A stretch of DNA of 39,146 nucleotides from assembly GCA_016931185.1 (NCBI GenBank), contig JAFGFI010000241.1, forward strand, positions 1-39,146, in the 5' to 3' direction. Below the pieces are notes generated by a model that was not told where the DNA came from, ran no database searches, and saw only the letters and a list, made by a program, of their open reading frames with translations. A program made the translations under genes and the position numbers. This DNA comes from Anaerolineae bacterium (GTDB lineage: Bacteria; Chloroflexota; Anaerolineae; B4-G1; SLSP01). This document shows positions 1 through 9,624 of this stretch, piece by piece (the stretch's first letter is position 1; each line of letters begins with the position of its first letter).

Positions 1-52
1 CTTCAGGGGGCGTGGTTGATGTAGCCGGGGCGTTGACGCCCCGGTGGAGCGC

Positions 53-155
53 GTTACCGAAATAATTTCTTAAAGTTCATTAGCCGCACAATCCGGCGCA
101 AAGTGTAACTTTTGAAGTAGATACGTTACCCTAATAAAAAGTGTCCGGTAGCTAG
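53..155 (+). repeat. Dispersed 103-base repeat, left copy
   Basis: This stretch matches the reverse complement of 38999-39101 at 96 of 103 positions without a gap. A shorter degenerate relative lies at 6987-7053. It contains the words TTAGCCGCACAATCC and AAAAAGTGTCCGGTAGCTAG. There is no open reading frame or transposase, so it is best described as a small non-coding dispersed repeat. Just before it, at 25-44, is a separate GC-rich hairpin with arms CCGGGGCGT and ACGCCCCGG. Confidence 0.85.
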
Positions 156-243
156 GATCGAAACTTATGTTTGACACATAGGTAGGGCGCTCTTAACGCC
201 ATTGGAAACGAAATTTTAGTACACCTACTTTAAGGAGCGACTG

Positions 244-2092
<1,849 letters not shown>

Positions 2093-2148
2093 ACTTCTGT
2101 TACCGGCAATTGTGAACATCATCCCTAAACTTGGATAACTTTGCTTAC

Positions 2149-2176
2149 TTGACAAGCCCATAGATTGATTTATAAT
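2149..2176 (+). promoter_or_regulatory. Consensus sigma70-type promoter
   Basis: TTGACA at 2149-2154 and TATAAT at 2171-2176, both perfect consensus, separated by 16 bases. Expected start of transcription is near 2183, giving a leader of about 420 nucleotides to the binding-protein gene at 2603. The decamer ATACTTAGTA (2175-2184) overlaps the end of the -10 box and is repeated at 2551-2560, so it could be an operator. Confidence 0.7.
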
Positions 2177-2385
2177 ACTTAGTAAGTAAACTTAATTAAC
2201 ATGTTCTCTTACTTTTTGGGCGAGGCGGGTTCGTTGACCAAGAAAGTTCTCACAAGCATAGCAGACTCGGTAAACAGGTAAGGCATGCTCTGCCGGTTAT
2301 GTGGCAAATGGTCATCAGGTTGTGACGCTAACGGAATACATTTAGTGTGTTTCATTTGAGTTGGAGAATATACTTGCATCAAACA

Positions 2386-2420
2386 TCAACCGTCAAAAGG
2401 AAGCACATTTTGACGGTTGA
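2386..2420. other. 13-bp perfect inverted repeat
   Basis: The arms TCAACCGTCAAAA (2386-2398) and TTTTGACGGTTGA (2408-2420) are separated by nine bases. No T-tract follows, so it is not a typical terminator. It may be a leader hairpin or a binding site for a dimeric regulator. It lies between the upstream promoter and the transporter genes. Confidence 0.55.
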
Positions 2421-2549
2421 CGTTTGACGTACCCACAAACTTATTTGAAACGTACCCATATAATATCACCTAAAAGGAGGTATCCATAACATAATAAATT
2501 ATCTTTATTTGTCTGTAGGAATTCGCATCAAGTGTTAATTTTCAACCTG

Positions 2550-2560
2550 TATACTTAGTA
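2550..2560 (+). promoter_or_regulatory. Possible second -10 box with operator-like palindrome
   Basis: TATACT (2550-2555) is a five-of-six match to a -10 box, but no good -35 is visible. The overlapping ATACTTAGTAT is a perfect odd palindrome. Its first ten bases repeat the sequence at 2175-2184, which also sits at the end of a -10 box. The same placement in two places is what suggests a repressor site; no regulator gene is in the neighbourhood. Confidence 0.35.
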
Positions 2561-2602
2561 TAAGTCTAATTCAGAAGTGTAGTCCCAGTTTAAGGAGAAC
2601 CA

Positions 2603-4012
2603 ATGATGAAACAATTTACACGCCGAGACTTTTTAAAAGCAAGCGTCATCGCCAGTAGTGCCGTGCTGTTAAATGCTTGTAAACCCTCTGGAAAATCTTC
2701 TACCTCCGTTCCTGCAGCCGAACTCGATCTGCCGTTTGAGATTGCAGATGATGCTGTCAATCCATTGAATATGCCAGAACCCGTGAGTGCGGAAGGCGTT
2801 TTCTTCTCCGGTGGTTTCGGTCACGATTACATCCAATTCGCTGCCGATCTCTTTGCTAAAGTTCATCCAGGTAGCACCGTCAGTGTTGAACCCATCCAGG
2901 GCGTTGGCGAAAAGCTCCGTCCACGCTTTGTAGGCGGCAATCCACCGGACGTAATTGACAACAGTGGCGCCGGGAGCCTGGACTTCGGCGCATTGGTCGC
3001 CGAAGGGCAGCTTACAGACTTAACACCTTTAATGAATGCCCCCGCCCTCGATACCCCCGGTAAGACCGTGATGGAGACACTCTTCCCCAAATCACAGGAT
3101 GGGGGTATGGTTAGCGGCAAGCCATACGCGCTCAACATCGCCTACTCCGTGGCCGGTATCTGGTACAGCAGCACCCTGTTCCAGGAGAAAGGCTGGATAT
3201 ATCCGAAAACGTGGCCCGAAATGTTGGATCTGTGTGAGACGATCAAATCCGCCGGTATTGCCCCATGGACCTACCAGGGCAAATATCCGGGCTATATGAG
3301 CTTTGGGCTGTTACAAGGCTTGATTTACAAGAAAGGCGGTGTCCAGCCGATGGTTGACATTGACAACCTGGTGGATGGTGCCTGGGGGCATGCTGCCGTT
3401 GTGGACTCGCTTAAAGAAATGTACCAACTGGCCGAAAATGATTACATTATGACAGGCACCGAGGGGCTAAACCACACCGAGTCGCAGGCCGAGTGGCTGA
3501 AAGGAAATGCAGCCTTCATTCCTTGTGGGATCTGGTTGGAAAACGAGATGAAGGATATGATCCCGGATAATTTTAATATGGTCATCGCGCAATCGCCGGG
3601 CGATAAAGATGCTTGCCGGGCAGAAGGCGGCGAACCATTTATCGTCCCCTCCAAGGCTAAAAACCCCATAGCCGGTATGGAATATCTGCGCTGCATCATC
3701 TCAAAGGAAAGCGCCAAGTACTTTGCCGTCAACGTCAGCTCTATGATGCCGGTTCTGGGTGGAACTGAAGGGGTCACCATCAGCACCGGTATGCAATCGG
3801 CTGTTGAAATGGTCGAGAAGTGTGGCGAAAACGTCTTCCCCGGTATGCGCTACGGTGGATGGTACAGCGACTTGAGCAAGGAAGCAGACGCGATGATGGG
3901 TGAGATGCTCACCAAGCGGATTACTCCAGAGCAATTTGTTGAGGCTGTTCAAGCTATGGCCGATAAGGTGAAAGCCGATCCTGAGGTGACTAAGTTTACC
4001 CGTGAGAAGTAA
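2603..4012 (+). CDS. Sugar ABC transporter binding protein, NgcE-like
   Basis: A 469-residue extracellular solute-binding protein (family 1). The N-terminus combines a twin-arginine motif (TRRDFLKAS, residues 6-14) with a lipobox ending in C26 (LLNAC), so it should be a Tat-exported lipoprotein. The body (RFVGGNPPDVIDNSG, LVAEGQLTDLTPL, a GIAPWTYQGKYPGY segment and FIPCGIWLENEM) resembles NgcE, the N-acetylglucosamine/diacetylchitobiose binding protein of Streptomyces; this is recalled, not searched. AAGGAG at 2592-2597 serves ATG 2603 or the adjacent ATG 2606. Two permease genes and a sugar kinase follow. The ligand is inferred to be a GlcNAc or chitobiose-type sugar, and another sugar is possible. 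Confidence 0.85.
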   Translation: MMKQFTRRDFLKASVIASSAVLLNACKPSGKSSTSVPAAELDLPFEIADDAVNPLNMPEPVSAEGVFFSGGFGHDYIQFAADLFAKVHPGSTVSVEPIQGVGEKLRPRFVGGNPPDVIDNSGAGSLDFGALVAEGQLTDLTPLMNAPALDTPGKTVMETLFPKSQDGGMVSGKPYALNIAYSVAGIWYSSTLFQEKGWIYPKTWPEMLDLCETIKSAGIAPWTYQGKYPGYMSFGLLQGLIYKKGGVQPMVDIDNLVDGAWGHAAVVDSLKEMYQLAENDYIMTGTEGLNHTESQAEWLKGNAAFIPCGIWLENEMKDMIPDNFNMVIAQSPGDKDACRAEGGEPFIVPSKAKNPIAGMEYLRCIISKESAKYFAVNVSSMMPVLGGTEGVTISTGMQSAVEMVEKCGENVFPGMRYGGWYSDLSKEADAMMGEMLTKRITPEQFVEAVQAMADKVKADPEVTKFTREK

Positions 4013-4035
4013 AACACACTAACCATGCAAGGGCT

Positions 4036-4071
4036 TGTCCAGGATAGAGTAAAACCACTCTATCCTGGACA
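4036..4071 (+). other. Intercistronic 15-bp hairpin
   Basis: TGTCCAGGATAGAGT (4036-4050) pairs perfectly with 4057-4071 around a six-base loop. It lies between the binding-protein gene and the first permease gene and has only a weak T-rich tail. Hairpins in this position commonly protect the upstream mRNA or reduce read-through, so that more binding protein than permease is made. That role is inferred here from position and structure. Confidence 0.7.
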
Positions 4072-4170
4072 GTGTTTCAAATCTTATTGCCATAGCAATG
4101 TTTAAACGATTGCTCCACTTTGATAGAAGCCAATGTGTGGGAAAACACCAACCAGCAGGGAGGTTTATCT

Positions 4171-5079
4171 ATGTATAAGAACAAATACCGCGTCATCATT
4201 CCCTTTCTCGCTCCGGCCATTATTCTGTATCTCATATTCGTGATCTATCCTTACGGACGTTCAATGTATAACTCATTCACGAGTTGGAAAGGCGTCAGCG
4301 CCAACCAACCCTTTGTCGGGCTAAGAAATTATGAACGTATGATCAATGACGAATTTTTCTGGAATGCTTTGTGGCACAATGTGCAATACTTATTCTTCGT
4401 ACCTCTCATTACGATCTCATTGAGTCTCTTTCTGGCCTTTATGATCAACCAACGTGTGCGCTTCGCCAATTTTTTCCGGGTGACTTTTTTCTTTCCCCAG
4501 GTCATATCTCTGATCTCGATTGGTGTGTTGTGGAGCTATATCTATCATCCGACCATCGGGGTCGTGACATCTATAGCCCAATTCCTGCACATGGAGGGAT
4601 TTTTCCAACAATTTGGCTTTGAGGGTATCCCTGTTTGGATTGGCGACCCGCGCACAGTACGCATGGCAATTGCGTCAGTGGTCATCTGGCAAGCCGCCGG
4701 ATTTTACATGGTGTTATTCCTTGCTGCAATGGAGGCAATCCCAATGAGCTTCTATGAGGCGGCTATCATCGATGGCGCCAATCGTTGGCAGCAGTTTTGG
4801 AATGTCACGCTCCCCCTGCTGTGGGATACGATGCAGACAGCCCTGGTCTATTCAGGATTGGGGGCCTTTAATATGTTTGCCATTACCAGGGTCATGGTTG
4901 TCAGTGGCTCATCCACGAATCGTCCTGCGGATGTCCTATCAACCTACCTTTATGAACAAGCGTTTGAGGCCAGCCGCTTTGGTTACGCGACCGCGATTGG
5001 CGTGGCGCTTTTCCTGTTAATGCTCGCGCTTTCTGTATTTACCATGCGGGTAACACGACGTGAAACCGTCGAGTATTAG
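4171..5079 (+). CDS. Sugar ABC transporter permease, NgcF/MalF type
   Basis: A 302-residue inner-membrane permease with about six transmembrane helices, the first starting near residue 8 (IIPFLAPAIILYLIF). The EAA loop that contacts the ATPase is present as EAAIIDGANRWQQFW followed by LPLL. A longer frame begins with TTG at 4120. I chose ATG 4171 because GGGAGG at 4158-4163 stands seven bases upstream and because the protein then begins like other MalF/UgpA-type permeases. It is followed 17 bases later by its partner permease. No ATP-binding subunit gene is in the window. As with many CUT1 sugar transporters, a shared MsiK/MalK-type ATPase encoded elsewhere is likely. Confidence 0.9.
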   Translation: MYKNKYRVIIPFLAPAIILYLIFVIYPYGRSMYNSFTSWKGVSANQPFVGLRNYERMINDEFFWNALWHNVQYLFFVPLITISLSLFLAFMINQRVRFANFFRVTFFFPQVISLISIGVLWSYIYHPTIGVVTSIAQFLHMEGFFQQFGFEGIPVWIGDPRTVRMAIASVVIWQAAGFYMVLFLAAMEAIPMSFYEAAIIDGANRWQQFWNVTLPLLWDTMQTALVYSGLGAFNMFAITRVMVVSGSSTNRPADVLSTYLYEQAFEASRFGYATAIGVALFLLMLALSVFTMRVTRRETVEY

Positions 5080-5096
5080 GTAAGGGGGAAAACACT

Positions 5097-5951
5097 ATGG
5101 AGCACGAACAAACAAACAAAATCGTCCGTACAGTGATCAATACCCTCATCTATCTATTTCTGGGTCTTTGGTCAATCATTGTGATTTTCCCAATGATCTG
5201 GGTGCTGGTTAGCTCATTCAAAACCAGCAAGGAAATCTTTTTCAGCCCGTGGTCACCACCGGCGCAACTTATGTGGGAGAACTTCTCCCGTGCTTGGAGC
5301 AAAGCAAACATCGGACTATACTTTTTTAATACGCTAGGGGTGCTGATCCCCGCGATTTTCCTTACTTTGTTATTCTCCGCGATGGCCGGGTATGTGTTGG
5401 CACGCTTTGTATTTCCCGGTAACCGGGCGGTCTTCTTTATGTTTACCGGGGGGATGCTCTTCCCGGTTATATTGGCGCTGGTGCCCCTCTTCTTCCTGCT
5501 CCAATCGATGCGTCTCCTTGATACTCACTTCGGGTTAATTTTAGTGTATGTTGCCTATTCCTTGCCTTTTACGGTCTTCTTTATGACAGGCTTTTTTAAA
5601 ACTCTACCATCGGAATTGCTGGAGGCGGCGATTATTGACGGAGCAAATCAATACCAGTTATTTTTTAAAATTGTTATCCCACTGGCAAAAAATGGCCTGG
5701 TAAGTATGGGGATTTTCAACTTCTTGGGGCAATGGAATCAATATATCCTGCCGCTCGTGCTGCTCACGAGTAGTAACAAATATGTACTCTCTCAGGGACT
5801 GGCGTTCTTACAACACCAACAACGCTATCAGAGTGACTGGAGCGGGTTATTTGCAGCCATTACCATTGTAATGTTGCCCACACTGATTGTGTATACCATC
5901 TTCCAAAATCAGATTCAGCGCGGATTAACCATAGGAGCATTGAAGGGCTAG
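5097..5951 (+). CDS. Sugar ABC transporter permease, NgcG/MalG type
   Basis: A 284-residue permease with about six transmembrane helices. The N-terminal pattern IVIFPMIWVLVSSFKTSKEI and the EAA motif EAAIIDGANQYQLFFKIVIP mark it as the MalG-type partner of the preceding permease. The C-terminus FQNQIQRGLTIGALKG is typical of the subfamily. GGGGG precedes the ATG by about nine bases. Its stop codon shares one base with the GTG start of the kinase gene (TAGTG), so the transporter and the kinase are clearly in one transcript. Confidence 0.92.
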   Translation: MEHEQTNKIVRTVINTLIYLFLGLWSIIVIFPMIWVLVSSFKTSKEIFFSPWSPPAQLMWENFSRAWSKANIGLYFFNTLGVLIPAIFLTLLFSAMAGYVLARFVFPGNRAVFFMFTGGMLFPVILALVPLFFLLQSMRLLDTHFGLILVYVAYSLPFTVFFMTGFFKTLPSELLEAAIIDGANQYQLFFKIVIPLAKNGLVSMGIFNFLGQWNQYILPLVLLTSSNKYVLSQGLAFLQHQQRYQSDWSGLFAAITIVMLPTLIVYTIFQNQIQRGLTIGALKG

Positions 5952-6892
5952 TGTTACGCGAAGATCATTATCTACTTTGCCTAGAGGGCGGCGGGACGCG
6001 CAGTCAAGCTGCCCTGTCAGATTATACCGGGAAGATCCTCTATACCAGCCGATCCACCGATGTGAATACGAATTTCGTTCCGCTGCAAGAGGCGCAGGCA
6101 GCGGTTTTACGAGTTGTATCGGATGTGCTACACACAACGGGAATTTCCGGGTCACAAATACAACATTTTGCTTCGGTATTGGCGGGGTCAAAAGTCGGGC
6201 CAGAATTAATCGGCGCGCTGCTTCCAAATGCCACATATCACACTTACACAGAAGGGGATGTTGTATTTGCTCGTGCCGGCATTTACCGCCCGCATGGAGT
6301 TGCCGTCGTCTCTGCAACAGGAGCCACTGCCTGGGGGATACGCGCCGATGATGGACGCCAGATGGTAGCAGGAGGTTGGGGATCTTTACTGGGCGATGAG
6401 GGGAGTGCTTACGCAGTTGGACTCCTGGGCCTGCGCGCGGCGGTTCGCTCCTACGAAGGACGATTGACTACCCCAACCTTGTTAGTTAAGGCTTTGTGCC
6501 AGCATTTCGACCTGACAATAGACACATTCCGTCCGAGTCTGGTGCATCTGGCTTATCAAAAGCCCCTCAGCCGGGCAGAAATCGCCGGTCTGGCCGTCAT
6601 CGTGAGCCAACTGGCTACAGAAGGAGATCGGGTAGCTATACAAATCTTGCAAAAAGTCGCCAATGACCTGGCTGCCCTAGCACATCACATCGTTAGGAAA
6701 TTGTTTAATACACAAGAGAGCTTCGTTGTGGTGGCGGCAGGGGGATTATTAAATGCAGGGGCTATCATACTGACTCCATTACAAGATGGCCTGGTACAGG
6801 AATTTCCACACGCCAGACTGCTCATTGGAAAAGAAGAACCGGCGATTGCGTTAAGCCGGTTAATGTTGTATGATCTATCTCATCAGCCATAA
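5951..6892 (+). CDS. BadF/BadG-family sugar kinase, GlcNAc kinase-like
   Basis: A 313-residue ASKHA-fold kinase of the BadF/BadG/BcrA/BcrD group, which includes N-acetylglucosamine kinases. The phosphate-1 loop is CLEGGGTRS (residues 10-18), with glutamate E12 where many members have aspartate. The phosphate-2 and glycine-rich segments are VSATGATAWG and GGWGSLLGDEGSAY, and a later adenosine-type motif VVVAAGGLLNAG is present. It probably phosphorylates the imported sugar at C6 using ATP in the cytoplasm. The GTG start overlaps the permease stop by one base. N-acetylglucosamine is the likeliest substrate because the transporter resembles NgcEFG, but glucosamine or N-acetylmuramic acid cannot be excluded. 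Confidence 0.85.
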   Translation: MLREDHYLLCLEGGGTRSQAALSDYTGKILYTSRSTDVNTNFVPLQEAQAAVLRVVSDVLHTTGISGSQIQHFASVLAGSKVGPELIGALLPNATYHTYTEGDVVFARAGIYRPHGVAVVSATGATAWGIRADDGRQMVAGGWGSLLGDEGSAYAVGLLGLRAAVRSYEGRLTTPTLLVKALCQHFDLTIDTFRPSLVHLAYQKPLSRAEIAGLAVIVSQLATEGDRVAIQILQKVANDLAALAHHIVRKLFNTQESFVVVAAGGLLNAGAIILTPLQDGLVQEFPHARLLIGKEEPAIALSRLMLYDLSHQP

Positions 6893-6930
6893 ATGGATAG
6901 ATTTTGCGGCTGAAGCCGCCAGAGTAAAGT

Positions 6931-6971
6931 GTGTTTTTCGTTTTCGAGCTACGCTTGAAAACGAAAAACAC
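6931..6971. repeat. Long hairpin in palindromic intergenic repeat
   Basis: The arm GTGTTTTTCGTTTTC (6931-6945) pairs perfectly with 6957-6971. Four further pairs (one G-T) close onto a three-base loop. Around it, 6902-6919 and 6983-7000 form an imperfect outer arm containing GCGGCTGAAGCCGC and its near complement. The whole 6900-7002 region is therefore one large imperfect palindrome. A hairpin of the same design lies at 10037-10080. It separates the transporter-kinase operon from the SIS genes and could act as a terminator or processing site. Confidence 0.8.
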
Positions 6972-6986
6972 GCCTCTTAAAGCGGC

Positions 6987-7053
6987 CTTAGCCGCAAAAT
7001 CCAGCGCGATTACGGCTAAATGCTCATCTTTGAAAAAATGTCCGGTGGCACGG
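6987..7053 (+). repeat. Degenerate internal copy of the 103-base repeat
   Basis: Bases 6987-7008 match the TTAGCCGCACAATCC block of the left-end repeat at about 19 of 22 positions. Bases 7032-7053 match its AAAAAGTGTCCGGTAG block at about 16 of 21. The sequence between is shortened and diverged. It directly abuts the palindrome at 6900-7002, so the two repeat types may be parts of one composite element. Confidence 0.5.
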
Positions 7054-7098
7054 TAATCGCTCACAAAACTAAACGGTTAAAAATCAAGAAGGTGAAAT

Positions 7099-7833
7099 GT
7101 GTTAATAGAAAAGTATTTTGAGCTTTTGAAAACCCATATTGAAAAAATTGCGACCCAGACCGAACCTATCGACAAGGCCGTGGAGATATGTGTTAAGGCA
7201 CTGACGCAAGGCGGAGTTATCCATATATTTGACAGTGGTCATCTTGTTTCCCATGAATTGATCAACCGTGCCGGCGGATTAGTGGCGTTCAGCCGGTTGG
7301 AATTTAATCTGAATGTGATCAATCCGGTGAAAACACGAACTGTAACTCCCCTCCCAACAGAAAGCTCCTTATCTTATAGTTACATTGAGCATATCTTTAA
7401 CACCCAACAACTACGCCCAGGGGATGTTCTGTTCGTAGGCAGTGTATCGGGCAAAAGTGCAAACGTTATTGAGCTGGCACTACAGGCACGCGCGCACGGA
7501 CTAACGGTCATCGCCATTACCGCGTTAGCATATAGCTCACAACTTGTTTCGGAACATCCCTCGGGGAAACATCTTTATGAGATGGCTGACCTGGTATTGG
7601 ACAATGGTGCGCCGTATGGCGACGCGATGCTCGCTGTTGAAGGTCTTGAGTATCCCATCTGCCCGGCTTCGGGGATAGGCGCTGTCGCCACACTCTGGGC
7701 AATCGTTGCCGGAATAGTTGAGACTATGCTTGCACGGGGACTGACTCCTACCGTGTTCCCCAGTGTCAACCGTCCCGATGGGAAAAATTTAGTCAATCAG
7801 GTAGAAACAGAAGCACTACAAAAAGGATACTAA
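7099..7833 (+). CDS. SIS-domain sugar isomerase-like protein, copy 1
   Basis: A 244-residue single SIS-domain protein of the UPF0309/sugar isomerase-domain type. The fold binds phosphosugars and often catalyses aldose-ketose isomerisation. Visible features are IHIFDSGHLVSHELINRAGGL in the first alpha/beta unit, the phosphate-binding VGSVSGKSANVIELA segment, and MADLVLDNGAPYGDAML. The start is GTG with AAGGTG close upstream. Its stop shares one base with the start of a second SIS gene. Gene context suggests it acts on the phosphorylated amino sugar made by the kinase upstream, possibly as part of a heteromer with copy 2. The actual reaction is unproven. Confidence 0.85.
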   Translation: MLIEKYFELLKTHIEKIATQTEPIDKAVEICVKALTQGGVIHIFDSGHLVSHELINRAGGLVAFSRLEFNLNVINPVKTRTVTPLPTESSLSYSYIEHIFNTQQLRPGDVLFVGSVSGKSANVIELALQARAHGLTVIAITALAYSSQLVSEHPSGKHLYEMADLVLDNGAPYGDAMLAVEGLEYPICPASGIGAVATLWAIVAGIVETMLARGLTPTVFPSVNRPDGKNLVNQVETEALQKGY

Positions 7834-8561
7834 TGGACTACTTTGAAACGATTATCCAGTTACTACAAGAAGTACGTGAAACCCAGCACGAAGCTATGGA
7901 ACAAGCTGCCTCGGCGATTGCCGACGCTATTCAGGGTGATCATTTAGTGTATGCATTTGGCCCTACTCATGCTGGTATTTTGGCGCAGGAGCTTTTTTAC
8001 CGCGCCGGTGGGTTAGTACCCGTCAATCCTATTTTACCTCCGGGCTTGACGACCGATGTTCGCCCGGCTACGCTGACATCCCGGTTGGAACGGATGCCGG
8101 GTCTCGCGGCCCAAATCTTGGCTGAGTTGCCCCTTGAAGCGGGAGATATATTGATCGTTCATTCAGTCTCCGGCAGAAATGCAGTGGCGGTAGAGATGGC
8201 GCAAGGGGCTAAAGAGCTTGGCGTATTTGTCATCGCACTGACTTCACTCGAATATTCACGTTCAGTCCAACCGCGCCAGCCCGGTATGTCTCGCCTGTTT
8301 GAAGTCGCCGATCTGGTGTTAGATAATCATGCTCCTATTGGCGACGCAGCAATTGCGTTCCCCAACTTGCCGCAAAAAGTCGGACCGACATCTACTATCA
8401 CAGGAGCGACTATTCTCAACGCCATTGTGGTCCGGGTGACAGAGTTGTTGTTAGAGCGTACAGGAGATCCCCCGGTATTTATGAGTGCCAATCTGGACCA
8501 AGGCGATGCCCACAATCAACGCTGGCTAAAACATTACGGCGACCGGCTAACCTATCTATAA
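7833..8561 (+). CDS. SIS-domain sugar isomerase-like protein, copy 2
   Basis: A 242-residue paralogue of the preceding protein. It has the same core order: FGPTHAGILAQELFYRAGGL, then VHSVSGRNAVAVEMA, then VADLVLDNHAPIGDAAI. The two copies differ in the residues after the first strand (DSGH against GPTH) and in the C-terminal part, so they are old duplicates rather than a recent one. It starts by a one-base overlap with the stop of copy 1 (TAATG), so the two are translationally coupled and probably made in equal amounts. A heterodimer or a division of labour (isomerase and deaminase or etherase) is possible, with no direct evidence for either. Confidence 0.85.
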   Translation: MDYFETIIQLLQEVRETQHEAMEQAASAIADAIQGDHLVYAFGPTHAGILAQELFYRAGGLVPVNPILPPGLTTDVRPATLTSRLERMPGLAAQILAELPLEAGDILIVHSVSGRNAVAVEMAQGAKELGVFVIALTSLEYSRSVQPRQPGMSRLFEVADLVLDNHAPIGDAAIAFPNLPQKVGPTSTITGATILNAIVVRVTELLLERTGDPPVFMSANLDQGDAHNQRWLKHYGDRLTYL

Positions 8562-8566
8562 CCCAC

Positions 8567-9409
8567 ATGAAACTGAAACAGCCACTTGCCGAGGGACGAA
8601 CGGCAGAAATTTATCCATGGCGCGAGGGTTGGGTCCTTAAGTTATTCCATACATGGGTCTCTGAAGAAGGTGTACAGTATGAAACGCGCATTGCCCGCGC
8701 TGTGTGTGCAGCAGGATTAGCAGTGCCACAAGTAGGCGACATAGTCGAGGTTGAGGGCCGACTAGGACTGGAATATGAACGACTCGATGGGAAAGCAATG
8801 GGTGAGGTTATGGCTGCCAAACCCTGGATGTTATGGAAACTCGCGCGTCAACTGGCCGACCTGCATGTCACAGTCCACGAAATTGAAGCGATTAAGGACA
8901 TTCCCAAACAACATGAACGTCTTGAGCGTAAAATCCAGGTTGCAAAGGGATTACCCCTCGAATTAAAAACCGCCAGCTTGCAAGTTTTAGCCCAAATGCC
9001 CACAGGAAAGCACTTATGCCACGGAGATTTTCACCCTCTCAATATACTGATGACAATGGATCGTCCTGTCATCATTGACTGGGTCGACGCTACGTGTGGC
9101 AATCCCCTTGCTGACGTGGCACGGACAGCCGTACTCCTTCAAGGCGTCGAAAATAGACTTATGCAAGCCCATACAAACAAATTCACAAACCGTATCACGG
9201 CCCGGATAAAAAAGTGGGCGTTACGAATACATCATCGCACCTATCTGAAACGTTATTTCGAGCTAAGACCAGGCGGAGAAACCGAATATCGCCGCTGGCG
9301 GCCTATCGTGGCTGCCGGACGGATGAGCGAAGATATTCCGGGATTAAATGATTGGCTGCGACAGCAAGTGGAGCGAGGTTTAAAAAATCCAAGTCTTACA
9401 GCGGCGTGA
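8567..9409 (+). CDS. APH-fold small-molecule kinase
   Basis: A 280-residue protein of the aminoglycoside phosphotransferase/choline kinase fold. The ATP-binding lysine is probably K25 (VLKLF), with E39 as its helix partner. The catalytic loop is CHGDFHPLNIL with D154 and N159, and the metal-binding aspartate is D171 in VIIDW. The start ATG lies five bases after the SIS copy 2 stop, so it is the fourth enzyme of this sugar locus. Members of this fold phosphorylate sugars, amino alcohols, homoserine or antibiotics. In this context a sugar or amino-sugar substrate is more likely than drug resistance, but no residue fixes it. Confidence 0.8.
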   Translation: MKLKQPLAEGRTAEIYPWREGWVLKLFHTWVSEEGVQYETRIARAVCAAGLAVPQVGDIVEVEGRLGLEYERLDGKAMGEVMAAKPWMLWKLARQLADLHVTVHEIEAIKDIPKQHERLERKIQVAKGLPLELKTASLQVLAQMPTGKHLCHGDFHPLNILMTMDRPVIIDWVDATCGNPLADVARTAVLLQGVENRLMQAHTNKFTNRITARIKKWALRIHHRTYLKRYFELRPGGETEYRRWRPIVAAGRMSEDIPGLNDWLRQQVERGLKNPSLTAA

Positions 9410-9465
9410 AACGTAATACGTGATCAATTACACATCACGAGTACGTTGTACATTTCCTCATCATA

Positions 9466-9515
9466 TAGGATTACTCATTAACGCTGTGCGTTCACCAGCA
9501 GTTCGATGAAAATTT
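9466..9515 (+). repeat. 50-base gene-upstream repeat, copy 1
   Basis: Shares the block CATTAACGCNGTGCGTTCAC and the following CAGCAGTNNGATGAAAATT with 11125-11173. It contains a five-base inverted repeat AACGC/GCGTT. After a variable spacer with a direct repeat (AATTTGCCAATTT at 9547-9559 and 9562-9574), both copies end with TTTTCAAGGGAG shortly before the next start codon (here 9580-9591). Confidence 0.75.
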
Positions 9516-9624
9516 AAGACGAAACCAAGTTTTCAAGGGTTTTCACAATTTGCCAATTTGAAATTTGCCAATTTTCGATTTTCAAGGGAGAATAACAATC
9601 ATTACATAAATTTAGGAGGTTAAT

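Larger units (their letters stand above)
2093..2602 (+). other. 510-base regulatory gap before the sugar transporter
   Basis: No convincing gene. From left to right it holds a consensus promoter (2149-2176), a 26-codon ATG frame without a ribosome binding site (2201-2281), a 13-bp inverted repeat (2386-2420), a strong but orphan Shine-Dalgarno AAAAGGAGG (2472-2480) not followed by a usable start codon, and a second copy of the promoter-proximal decamer (2551-2560). It probably acts as a long leader or regulatory region for the transporter operon, or contains the remains of a lost gene. Confidence 0.6.

Noticed and set aside
2226..2245. tRNA T-arm-like GGGTTCG
   Set aside because: No acceptor or anticodon stems can be drawn around it.
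2201..2281. 26-codon reading frame after the consensus promoter
   Set aside because: No ribosome binding site and no recognisable peptide. Kept only as a note in the leader description.
8567..9409. Aminoglycoside resistance gene
   Set aside because: The fold is shared by many metabolic kinases, and the gene is embedded in a sugar locus. There is no evidence for drug specificity.
9547..9574. CRISPR-like direct repeat
   Set aside because: Only two 13-base units two bases apart, no spacers and no cas genes.
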